NCBI RefSeq assembly: GCF_000585355.1
Contig: NZ_KK073873.1
Location: forward strand, 2,895,703 to 2,959,702
Source: Xylanibacter oryzae DSM 17970
GTDB taxonomy: Bacteria > Bacteroidota > Bacteroidia > Bacteroidales > Bacteroidaceae
DNA length: 64,000 bases
Direction: 5' to 3'
The notes beneath the pieces are model-generated. The model was not told the DNA's origin. It did no database searches and was given only the letters and a program-made list of their open reading frames with translations. Shown in pieces: positions 25,914 through 34,460 of the stretch (position 1 is the first letter of the stretch; every line of letters starts with the position of its first letter). The position numbers were made by a program, and so were the translations under genes.

Positions 25914-27539
25914 TTATTTTTTTACTGTGTTCATTGTACTTCTGCCACTGTCTATTAGTTGATACCTACTTTCCATCTGAGGATCTGCTTTAAGATGTGT
26001 ATTTACATCTATCTGCATTACCGGAGCAACAGCCTGACCGTTGATCGGTGTCCACTCAGGAAGTCCTAGACCGTTAGGGTTGCCTGTCTTGATGAAGTTG
26101 GCATAATAACTTTCGAATATATTAGATATGGCATAGTCGTCTGCGTTCCATGCAAATACATTATTGGTAGAAAGGTTACCCATTTCGTATTCGATGTCGG
26201 CCGAGTGGATAGCTCCAGGTATCTTTGGTGCTGCAGGTGCATCCGACTTCTTTTCTTGTACGCCTCCTGCGAGTCCTGCTTCTTTATTCTTCATTACCAT
26301 ATCCGGACGTGGGCGACAGAATATATATCTGTATACCGGTTTAGTGCATGTCTGCTGTTGTACATTCATCCATTTCCATGTGGAATAAGCAATAAATATA
26401 TCACCGGCAAGTTGATAACCCGGAAGTTGCATTATATCTGCATCGGTATTGATACCATACATAGGCAGTAGTTTGTCGGCAGGTACATTGAATGCTTTCT
26501 CTACTACAGGTTTCAGATTCTCAATAGTAGCCGGTTTGCCTTGCAGAATATATGCAGGTACCATCTCTGAAGAGTTGTTACCAATGAGGCATGGTACCTG
26601 AGCTTGTTCGCCCTTGGCATAAGTCTCAGCCGGTTGCTCGGTAAAGAAGTAGTTGTCTATGTTGTACGATGGCACACTCTTTACAGCTGCACGCTTCATC
26701 AGTTCGTCGGCAGAGAGAGCACGAAGGTCTTTTATAGACTTGCATCCTAATTTCTTTGTCGTTTCTACGCCGGCCTGTTCAGCCTCTTTGAGAGTGACAA
26801 TAGGTCTCGAACCTAGTACAGAACCACTTGAACCCATTGCCTGACTGATTAGGTTTCTTGTAAGGGGTGATGCCATAAGAGCACTTACAGACATCGAACC
26901 GGCAGATTCGCCCATGATGGTAATCCTGTCTGGGTCGCCGCCGAATGCTGAAATATTATCTTTAACCCATTTGATGGCTGCAGCCTGGTCTAGGAAACCA
27001 TAGTTGCCCGAACCCTTGTATGATGCTTCTTTGCTCAACTGTGGGTGAGCGAAGAAACCAAAGATGCCTTCACGATAGTTGGCCGTGATGGCTACAATAC
27101 CTCTGCGGGCCATTGACAGACCTGCGTATCGTGGTTCGCTGCCACTGCCGGCCATAAGTCCGCCACCATTGAAATATATAAATACAGGTAATTTCTCGTC
27201 CATAGTCTTAGCAGGTGTCCATATATTAAGATACAAGCAGTCTTCGCTCATCTTCTTGGTACCAAACATCATATCGCCAAACACATTCTCCTGCATAGGG
27301 TTAGGACCGAACTCATCGGCTTTACGAATACCGTCCCATTTCTGTACAGGTTGTGGAGCCTTCCATCTGAGGTCGCCAACAGGAGGGGCTGCAAAGGGAA
27401 CACCCTTGAACACCTTGATGCCTGACTCGTTGATACCCTCAAGAATGCCATTCCCGGTCTGAACCTGAGGTGCATCTTGTGCGCTTGCTCCTAAAGTAAG
27501 GAACATTGCGGTTACTGTAATAAAGAATTGTTTTTTCAT
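25914..27539 (-). CDS. type B carboxylesterase, exported (copy 1)
   Basis: Secreted alpha/beta-hydrolase of 541 residues with signal peptide ending GASAQ. Hallmarks are AAPPVGDLRWKAPQP, SEDCLYLNIW, the oxyanion-hole FNGGGL (asparagine replaces the usual histidine-glycine), the nucleophile S212 in GESAGS, and a histidine in GAIHSADIEY. This is the carboxylesterase type B family, whose Bacteroidetes members remove acyl groups from plant polysaccharides. It is the last gene of the minus-strand GH3-receptor-esterase unit, 70 bp after the receptor gene, with a stable hairpin in that gap. A second esterase lies at 32609, and a broken copy of this gene's 5' end lies at 34322-34398. Confidence 0.88.
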   Translation of the reverse strand: MKKQFFITVTAMFLTLGASAQDAPQVQTGNGILEGINESGIKVFKGVPFAAPPVGDLRWKAPQPVQKWDGIRKADEFGPNPMQENVFGDMMFGTKKMSEDCLYLNIWTPAKTMDEKLPVFIYFNGGGLMAGSGSEPRYAGLSMARRGIVAITANYREGIFGFFAHPQLSKEASYKGSGNYGFLDQAAAIKWVKDNISAFGGDPDRITIMGESAGSMSVSALMASPLTRNLISQAMGSSGSVLGSRPIVTLKEAEQAGVETTKKLGCKSIKDLRALSADELMKRAAVKSVPSYNIDNYFFTEQPAETYAKGEQAQVPCLIGNNSSEMVPAYILQGKPATIENLKPVVEKAFNVPADKLLPMYGINTDADIMQLPGYQLAGDIFIAYSTWKWMNVQQQTCTKPVYRYIFCRPRPDMVMKNKEAGLAGGVQEKKSDAPAAPKIPGAIHSADIEYEMGNLSTNNVFAWNADDYAISNIFESYYANFIKTGNPNGLGLPEWTPINGQAVAPVMQIDVNTHLKADPQMESRYQLIDSGRSTMNTVKK

Positions 27540-27556
27540 AATAGTATATTTATAAC

Positions 27557-27596
27557 CCTCACCCGAACACCATTATATAACGTGTTGAGGGTGAGG
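27557..27596 (-). promoter_or_regulatory. intercistronic hairpin between receptor and esterase genes
   Basis: Stem CCTCACCC / GGGTGAGG (27557-27564 with 27589-27596) plus inner AACAC / GTGTT around an AT-rich loop. It has no T run, so it is more likely an RNA-stability or processing element than a terminator. Confidence 0.55.
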
Positions 27597-27609
27597 ATAT
27601 TTTGTTGAT

Positions 27610-29880
27610 TTAGAAATTAATATGTGCTGCGAACTCAACAGTGAACGGACGTATGTATGTTCCGGCCATAAGATAATTCTTGTATGCAGAGACATCTTCT
27701 ACTAAGTCGGCTGAACCGATACTTCCACTGGCGCCTTTCTGATTGAAGAAATTGATGACATTGCATGACAGGCTGAGGAACTTGTTTACACTATAGTCTA
27801 GCCCACCGAATGTCTCCCAGCGACCGTTGAAATACAGCGTATTGGTCTTGTTGATATATTGCTTGCTCTGATATCTGAAACTTGCCCATACACGGAACTT
27901 ACCAAACATATAACTAGGATCTAATTCTATGATAGTCTTGCTTACACCGGTAGTAATTTTATTGCTGAAGTTGTAAGACTTAGAAGTTCCGTCACTGAAG
28001 TTAGCCGTAATATTGAAATTCTTATATTTAGGATCCTGTAATGTGAGAAGTCCATGGAATGTAAATCCTTTAAATGGAGTCAATACGACATCGGTGGTCC
28101 AACCCATAGTCTGTACATTGTTTGTGATAGGAATGGTTACTACATCAGATGCCTTGTTAGGATTAGTGAATTGAGAACGGCTCTTATAGTTGCTCTGTGA
28201 GATGATTGAAACCTGAGATACGAGTTTCATCCAAGATTTGTTCCAGAAGAAACCTGCACGGCCCAAATGAATGTTGACCGGATCAAGGATTGGCATGTAT
28301 GGACCAGCATAATCCTGTGAGTTAGGATGCTGCATGGCATAAACATATTCAGCAAGTAGACCGAAACCATTAGAGATAGTGTAACGTCCCTGAATAGTGG
28401 CAGCAGGGTTCAGCCAGTTATTGCTGAAGTGTGTCATTGTACCATTGTTGATGCTATAGCCTATCGTACGGATATTATTTGGATAAGTAGCTGTTTTGTC
28501 TGTTGCATTGAGATAAGCAAGAGCATCTGTTCCGCCTAATCCATAGTATTCTGCGCGTACCCCTGCAGATAGCCATAAACGTTTGGTTACTTGCCAGTCG
28601 TCTGATGCATAAAGGGCAGCCTTTACTTCGTGTGAGTTGTAATATTCGCCACCGGTATTGAGGGCAAAGCCTTGACTGCCATTAAACTTGAGCCATACAG
28701 GATTGGCTTCTACGGTGTGTGCATATACACCGGTACTTGCAGATATGCTTTGACGGTTCCACCAGAAATTCATACCAATTCGCCATTTGTGTGCCGCATC
28801 TTTTTTGCCTTTAAGTTCTGCTGTAGTCATCCAGTCACGTTCCCAACCGATATCCCTTAGTAGATAACGGTTATTGAATTTACCTGTGAATACATCACCT
28901 GCGTTATTAGTTCCGTTATCGTAAGCATATGTATATCCTGATGTGGCTGTAGCTGAACCTGTACCTGCTAATGCTAGGGTAGAATAGTATGAGTTGGAGT
29001 AATTATATTTAGAGCGAACGTCAAGGTTCATGCCGTTATTCAAATTGTAGTTAAGATTGAATATCAGACTGTTGTTTAGGGCATGAATGCCATCTTTGCG
29101 GTCGTAAGTCTTTGTCTCGCCGGTAACAACATCCTTATATGTAATGTTTCCATTAGCAGGTAAGAAACCATCATGTCCCAGACGGAAGCCGTTATACTCA
29201 CTGACACTACCGTCGCCATTATATATAAATGGTCCGTAGCTGTCGCCCATACTCTTGGTGTAAGCATATTTGTAGAAAAGGCTCATTTTACCTCTGTTGT
29301 TGTTGAACGTCTTGGTAAGAGCGGCCTTAATGATTTTCATGTCGGTAGAGTACTGCACGTCGGCCAGTTTGTTCGAACCCGGATCCAGATTGGCATACAC
29401 ACCGAATGAATAGCTCCATCCGTTCTTTATTGGTCCGGCTACAGACATATCAAAACGTTGCAGATTGAATATGTTTGTCGTGTAGTTGACGTGACCTTCA
29501 AACTTATTACCGCCCTCACGTGTGTAAGAAAGTACGGCATAATTTACTGCACCGTTGGTTATTGCACTTTCACCTAGAGATTGCAGTCCCATACGTCCGT
29601 GTTCGGCAGTACCTGTCCAATAAAGAAATGGCAGACATGGCCAGATATTGTATGATACAGGCAGACCATCTTCGTAAATAGATGCCGACAGACTGGATGG
29701 CAGACCGATAGAAATCTGTCGCGGTTGGTTGTCGGCTGACGCGTTAAGCATCACATTGCGGTTTTTTACTTCTTTTGTCTCAGGAATAGTGTCTTTTACA
29801 GCTTTCACCTGAGCTTTTGTTGTGGCCGGAATAACTACCGCCGACAACATCAGTAATGAAATCAATTTTGTACGTTTCAT
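27610..29880 (-). CDS. TonB-dependent receptor-like outer-membrane protein with reduced plug
   Basis: A 756-residue exported barrel protein. Signal peptide to about 23 (TTKAQ), then a short polar segment and an unusual plug-like region of roughly 100 residues (GLPSSLSASIYEDGLPVSY, LGESAITNGAVNYAVLSY) before the barrel strands start near GNKFEGHVNY. It has no carboxypeptidase-like domain and no SusD partner. The barrel continues to the C-terminal TVEFAAHINF, which ends in phenylalanine as expected for outer-membrane insertion. It sits 37 bp after the GH3 gene and before the esterase gene, so uptake of a product released by those two enzymes is the natural reading. Confidence 0.8.
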   Translation of the reverse strand: MKRTKLISLLMLSAVVIPATTKAQVKAVKDTIPETKEVKNRNVMLNASADNQPRQISIGLPSSLSASIYEDGLPVSYNIWPCLPFLYWTGTAEHGRMGLQSLGESAITNGAVNYAVLSYTREGGNKFEGHVNYTTNIFNLQRFDMSVAGPIKNGWSYSFGVYANLDPGSNKLADVQYSTDMKIIKAALTKTFNNNRGKMSLFYKYAYTKSMGDSYGPFIYNGDGSVSEYNGFRLGHDGFLPANGNITYKDVVTGETKTYDRKDGIHALNNSLIFNLNYNLNNGMNLDVRSKYNYSNSYYSTLALAGTGSATATSGYTYAYDNGTNNAGDVFTGKFNNRYLLRDIGWERDWMTTAELKGKKDAAHKWRIGMNFWWNRQSISASTGVYAHTVEANPVWLKFNGSQGFALNTGGEYYNSHEVKAALYASDDWQVTKRLWLSAGVRAEYYGLGGTDALAYLNATDKTATYPNNIRTIGYSINNGTMTHFSNNWLNPAATIQGRYTISNGFGLLAEYVYAMQHPNSQDYAGPYMPILDPVNIHLGRAGFFWNKSWMKLVSQVSIISQSNYKSRSQFTNPNKASDVVTIPITNNVQTMGWTTDVVLTPFKGFTFHGLLTLQDPKYKNFNITANFSDGTSKSYNFSNKITTGVSKTIIELDPSYMFGKFRVWASFRYQSKQYINKTNTLYFNGRWETFGGLDYSVNKFLSLSCNVINFFNQKGASGSIGSADLVEDVSAYKNYLMAGTYIRPFTVEFAAHINF

Positions 29881-29917
29881 AATAGATAATGATAAGATTG
29901 TAATGTGTTATTAGATA

Positions 29918-32257
29918 TTATTTTTGTTCTGCTACGAGGCATGGTCTTACATTTTGGGTTATTTTGCCTTCTTCGTAAACAGTTGTTGTCAGTGGTTTCA
30001 TGTCTGCTGCATTCTTGGCAACCATCACTTTATAGATGCCACTCTCAACCTGCCAGCAGTTAGATTGGTCGTTGAACGAAGCAAGACTCTCATAAGGAAT
30101 ATTTATAGTAACTGTCTCACTTTCGCCAACAGCCAGTCTCTTTGTCTTTGCAAAACCTTTAAGTTCTCTTGCAGGTTTATCCATATCTTTTCCGGGTGCC
30201 GAAACATATACTTGTACTACTTCCTTACCTGCCATTTTGCCTTTGTTCTTGACATTGACAGTTATATTGATATTACCATTATTGTCTTTATTGACAATAG
30301 GTTTACCATATTCGAAAGATGTGTAGCTCAGACCATAGCCAAATGGGAATGAAACAGGAACGTTCTTTGTAGTATAGTAACGGTAACCTACATATATGCC
30401 ATCGTTGTAAGTTGTAATATCAAAGTTCTTTCTAGAACCTTGTGTGCGTATTTCCGAGAATCCTTTAAGAGAGTTTGTCAAGTCGTCATCGCTTATTTCA
30501 TCAGGGTTAGGAAAGTCGTTCTTAGAAGGTACGTCGTTATAACTTACCGGCCAAGTCATTGGCAGACGGCCCGAAGGACTCTCTTTGCCGGCTAGTATAT
30601 CTGCTACAGAATTACCACCCTCCTGACCTGGAAGCCATGAGATAAGTACTGCATCAGGCTTGCTTATCCAGCTACGGGTCTCAATGACACCACAGACATT
30701 AAGAATAACGATAACTTTCTTACCTTCTTTATGGAATACTGTTGTTACATCATTTATCATCTTCTTCTCTGCATCGGTAAGATTGAAGTTGGTCTTTATG
30801 CTACGGTCGCCAAATTCTCCTGATGTTTTTCCTATTGTTATTACTGCGGCATCATTATTTTTTGCTGCATTAATAAGTTCACTATTTGAAAGTTCCATCT
30901 CAGGTATGAGTTTTTTAGGAAGGAATGCAGCAAACTGTCCCTGTGGCTTTGGCATCTTTGCCTTTGCTCCCGGGATGTATTTCTCGTAAGAATCCTTTAT
31001 AGAAGAATCTATTGAGAATCCACCATTCTTAAGTCCGTCAATAAGTGAGACAACATAGGCGTGATTTACATCTCCAGAGCCGGTACCGCCTGCTATGAAG
31101 TCGTAAGAAGTAAATCCAAACGCGGCTAGTTTCTTTATATTAGAAGTAAAAGGAAGTGCTTTATTGTCATCCTTGAGTAGTACCATACCTTCAATAGCTG
31201 CGTTGCGGGTAACTTGTGCATGTGCATCAAGATCAGGATTGTTATCTGCTACATATCCATTGAAACGTGGAGTCTTGATGATATATTCCAAGATATTTTT
31301 AATGTTACGGTCTATGATCTCCATAGAGATATTTCCATTGAGGATCGCTTTACGCAATTCCTCGCGCTGACTTAGTTTACCGGGCATGATCAGATCGTTG
31401 CCGGCCTCCATCTGCATGGTAGTATGCTGTCCACCATACCAGTCGGTCATAACCATACCATTAAATCCCCATTCATGTCTTAATATCTCAGTGAGAAGGT
31501 CGGCACGTTCGCTTGTGTATGTACCGTTTATCTTGTTATAAGAAGTCATGACAGTCCAAGGATGGCTCTCTTTAACAGCTATCTCGAATGGTTTTAGATA
31601 AATTTCACGGAATGTTCGTGGATTGCCAATAACATTATTGTTTGTACGGTTTGTTTCCTGATTGTTTAGTGCAAAATGTTTAAGAGATGTACCTACGCCG
31701 TTGCTCTGAACACCATCTATCATGGCAGCGGTTATTTTACCTGCCAATAGGGGGTCTTCGCTATAATATTCGAAGTTACGTCCATTTAGAGGGTTACGCT
31801 GTATATTGGTTGCAGGGGCAAGAAGTACATCTACACCGTAGTGTTTAACTTCATCGCCAATGGCAGCTCCTACAGCTCTTACAAGATTTGAGTTCCATGT
31901 AGAACTCATCACAGTCTCTATAGGAAAATGTGTACAATAGAACGTTTTGTCTGTTCCATTGCGTTTAGGCTGAATACGAAGTCCGGCAGGACCGTCGGCT
32001 AGTACCGTATTAGGAATTCCGAGACGTGGAATGGCATTGAGTTGACCAGCAGCACCTTGAACTAATGCAGAAGAGTTTCCGATAGTTGCAGATGCCTCTG
32101 TCTTTACGTTTCCGCCGGAACCTATTAATAGGTCCAGTTTCTCGTCGAGCGTCATTGCATTTATTACTTTCTCTATAGGGTCTTTACCTAATTGAGGTTG
32201 CTGTGCACATACTAATGTAGGTATGGCCAGAAAAGTGATTATCAAAGTCTTAAACAT
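29918..32257 (-). CDS. GH3 beta-glycosidase
   Basis: Exported glycoside hydrolase family 3 enzyme of 779 residues, the usual length of the three-domain form. Signal peptide to about 18 (LVCAQ). The TIM-barrel domain contains LADGPAGLR, LKHFALNNQE and the nucleophile D272 in VMTDWYGG. The second domain supplies SGEFGDR (probable acid/base E481), and the C-terminal fibronectin III-like domain has YVGYRYYTTKNVPVSFPFGYGLSYT-type sequence. Beta-glucosidase or beta-xylosidase activity is likely; family membership does not decide. It is the first gene of the GH3-receptor-esterase operon and has a minus-strand TAACTTTG at 32288-32295. Confidence 0.93.
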   Translation of the reverse strand: MFKTLIITFLAIPTLVCAQQPQLGKDPIEKVINAMTLDEKLDLLIGSGGNVKTEASATIGNSSALVQGAAGQLNAIPRLGIPNTVLADGPAGLRIQPKRNGTDKTFYCTHFPIETVMSSTWNSNLVRAVGAAIGDEVKHYGVDVLLAPATNIQRNPLNGRNFEYYSEDPLLAGKITAAMIDGVQSNGVGTSLKHFALNNQETNRTNNNVIGNPRTFREIYLKPFEIAVKESHPWTVMTSYNKINGTYTSERADLLTEILRHEWGFNGMVMTDWYGGQHTTMQMEAGNDLIMPGKLSQREELRKAILNGNISMEIIDRNIKNILEYIIKTPRFNGYVADNNPDLDAHAQVTRNAAIEGMVLLKDDNKALPFTSNIKKLAAFGFTSYDFIAGGTGSGDVNHAYVVSLIDGLKNGGFSIDSSIKDSYEKYIPGAKAKMPKPQGQFAAFLPKKLIPEMELSNSELINAAKNNDAAVITIGKTSGEFGDRSIKTNFNLTDAEKKMINDVTTVFHKEGKKVIVILNVCGVIETRSWISKPDAVLISWLPGQEGGNSVADILAGKESPSGRLPMTWPVSYNDVPSKNDFPNPDEISDDDLTNSLKGFSEIRTQGSRKNFDITTYNDGIYVGYRYYTTKNVPVSFPFGYGLSYTSFEYGKPIVNKDNNGNINITVNVKNKGKMAGKEVVQVYVSAPGKDMDKPARELKGFAKTKRLAVGESETVTINIPYESLASFNDQSNCWQVESGIYKVMVAKNAADMKPLTTTVYEEGKITQNVRPCLVAEQK

Positions 32258-32608
32258 TTTGGTAAGTATTTATTAGATTTTCTGCTGCAAAGTTAAATAT
32301 GTTTTCATCAGGATTAAACAATGAGTAATACATCAAAGTAAGTAGCTTGTGAAACTTATATTGCTGATAATAAATAAGTTACGTTTATATAAAGTATATC
32401 ATAAAGTAAACTTTTATGAAATACATGATAAACTTACTCTCGGCTTTTTTTGTTATTATTTATAAAAATCGACAATCTTAACAAAGAATATTAAAATAAG
32501 ATTTGAAGAATTATTAAATAACATATATTTTTTTGTAAATTTGTGGCGTTTTATTACATCTAATATCACGAAACAACAGATATAAATTATATCTAAAAAC
32601 ATAATATC
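32258..32608. promoter_or_regulatory. divergent promoter region between GH3 and second esterase
   Basis: 351 bp without a gene. Leftward: TAACTTTG on the minus strand (32288-32295), about 30 bp before the GH3 ATG. Rightward: TAAATTTG (32536-32543), about 66 bp before the esterase ATG. Neither has a TTTG at the -33 distance, suggesting activator dependence. An 18-bp direct repeat starting at 32483 and 32505 (22 bp apart, 14 of 18 identical) lies just upstream of the rightward -7 box. Confidence 0.5.
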
Positions 32609-34180
32609 ATGAAACGTTCAATCGTAACACTTACACTTTTGTTAGGATTTATAATGGGCTATGCTCAAAAAAGTCCTTTAATGAAAACCCATGTAGAGAC
32701 AGGTGATGTAGAGGCAACTCCCGACGGTAATGATCTGGCTGTTTACAAAGCTATACCCTATGCAGCTCCACCAGTCGGAAAACTTCGTTGGAGAGCTCCA
32801 CAACCGGCTAAGCCGTGGACAGGTGTACTTAAGGCTGATGACTATGGTCCATGGCCACCTCAGCCATCACGCCGTGACGGCAGTCATCCTAAGATGAGCG
32901 AAGATTGCCTTTATCTCGGAATTGCTACACCTGCTACATCCGTAGACGAAAAACTCCCGGTAATGGTATGGATACATGGAGGTGGATTTGCTACAGAATA
33001 CTATGGTGGTGATTTATGGACAAATTTGGCCCGTCGCGGTGTTGTTGTCGTGAGTATAGAGTATCGTACCGGAGCCCTTGGTTTCATGGCACATCCCGAA
33101 CTGACAAAAGAATCGAAAGACGGTCATTCAGGCAACTATGGTGTTCTTGATCAGATATTTGCACTGAAATGGGTACAGCGAAATATAGCGGCCTTTGGAG
33201 GTGACCCATCAAAAGTTACAATATTCGGAGAGTCGGCAGGTGCCATTAGCTGTAGTATCCTAGCCGGTTCACCACTTGCCAAAGGTCTATTCCGTGGAGT
33301 AATAAGTCAGAGTGGTGGATATTTCAGTCCATGGAGCGATACCAGAAAAAGTCATTTGGTTAATGCCTCTCAAAAAGGAGCAGAGCAACAGGGACTTGAA
33401 TTTCAAAAACATCTTAAGGCTAAGTCGCTGAAAGATCTTCGCAAGATGGATGCACTTGCTCTCACAGGAGACAATGTAGGATTCGGTGGCTTCTGGCCAT
33501 GTGTTGACGGATATGTTATTACCGATGACCAGTATCGTAATTATAGCCTTGGGAAATATAATGATGTAGCAGCTATCATCATGACTAACTCAGATGAAGG
33601 TGCCATGTTTACAAGACCAATGACTGTAGATGCATACCAAAACTATGTAAAGCAGACTTTCGGTAGTTTTACAGATGATGTATTGAAATTATACCCAGGT
33701 AACAATGATGATGAAACATACTTTAGCAATGGTGACCTCTTCCGTGATACTGGTTTTGCGTGGCCATCTTATGCATGGGCGGATTTACAGTCACAAACAG
33801 GTAAAGCGCCTGTATATGCTGCATTCCTGGCGCAACCATCCAAACTCAGTTGTATAGGCGACAAGAAACGTCACGGTGTGTCTCATGCTGATGACCTACT
33901 TTACGTAGGCAACACATTTACAAAACAGAGTGACAAGTATCCTGTTGAGGCTGCCCTTGCAGAGATTATTCAGCGCTATTGGGTAAATTTTGCAAAAACG
34001 GGAAATCCAAATGCTCAAGGAATGCCTTACTGGCCTACATTCAATAAAGATAATGAAAGTACGATGCAGTTTAGCAATGGCGCTTCTCTCATAAGTGTAC
34101 CTAATCGTGATAAAATCAACCTTATCGATCAATATTATAAATATATACGGGAGCAAACTGATAATCAAAGAAAGAAATAA
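32609..34180 (+). CDS. type B carboxylesterase, exported (copy 2)
   Basis: Secreted alpha/beta-hydrolase of 523 residues, a paralogue of the protein at 25914. Signal peptide ends GYAQ. Conserved stretches are YAAPPVGKLRWRAPQP, SEDCLYLGIA, the oxyanion-hole WIHGGGF, the nucleophile S209 in GESAGA, and a histidine in HGVSHADDL. Unlike copy 1 it keeps the classical HGGG. It is transcribed divergently from the GH3 operon and stands alone. Deacylation of plant glycans (acetyl or feruloyl groups) is the likely role, inferred from the company of glycosidases. Confidence 0.88.
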   Translation: MKRSIVTLTLLLGFIMGYAQKSPLMKTHVETGDVEATPDGNDLAVYKAIPYAAPPVGKLRWRAPQPAKPWTGVLKADDYGPWPPQPSRRDGSHPKMSEDCLYLGIATPATSVDEKLPVMVWIHGGGFATEYYGGDLWTNLARRGVVVVSIEYRTGALGFMAHPELTKESKDGHSGNYGVLDQIFALKWVQRNIAAFGGDPSKVTIFGESAGAISCSILAGSPLAKGLFRGVISQSGGYFSPWSDTRKSHLVNASQKGAEQQGLEFQKHLKAKSLKDLRKMDALALTGDNVGFGGFWPCVDGYVITDDQYRNYSLGKYNDVAAIIMTNSDEGAMFTRPMTVDAYQNYVKQTFGSFTDDVLKLYPGNNDDETYFSNGDLFRDTGFAWPSYAWADLQSQTGKAPVYAAFLAQPSKLSCIGDKKRHGVSHADDLLYVGNTFTKQSDKYPVEAALAEIIQRYWVNFAKTGNPNAQGMPYWPTFNKDNESTMQFSNGASLISVPNRDKINLIDQYYKYIREQTDNQRKK

Positions 34181-34219
34181 CTTATATGTGACTGTATGAT
34201 CCATTGATATCTGTTTTTT

Positions 34220-34294
34220 GTAATGGCCAGTGTTTTGCCCTGGCTTATGCTTCCGTATGATAATACACCCGAAGGAATTAAGCGTAAGCAGATA
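34220..34294 (+). pseudogene. fossil fragment of a DUF2264 (GH154-like) gene
   Basis: From ATG 34223 this stretch translates to MASVLPWLMLPYDNTPEGIK and then RKQI. It matches, without gaps, the MAGVSPWLTLPDDNTAEGMK...RKQI segment of the intact DUF2264 protein (nucleotides 46459-46530, also 72 nt). Nothing of the rest of the gene is recognisable on either side. It is a clear remnant of a second DUF2264 gene. Confidence 0.8.
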
Positions 34295-34321
34295 TCCTTA
34301 ATTATAGAGTACATATTGAGA

Positions 34322-34398
34322 TATCTTGTGCGCTTACTCCTAAATTAAATAACATTGCGGCTAATGTAATAAAGAATTGTTTTTCAAAATAGTATATT
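34322..34398 (-). pseudogene. fossil 5' end of a carboxylesterase gene
   Basis: On the minus strand this is closely similar, over about 77 bp, to the start of the esterase at 27539 (nucleotides 27474-27550), covering the leader, start codon and signal-peptide region. The ATG has become TTG and one A is missing from the following A run, so it cannot be expressed. It abuts the DUF2264 fossil in the opposite orientation, marking an old recombination scar. Confidence 0.8.
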
Positions 34399-34460
34399 AA
34401 TAAAATTCAAAAACGATAGCGATAATATAATAAGAATATTTCTTTGATTTTGCCTGAATG

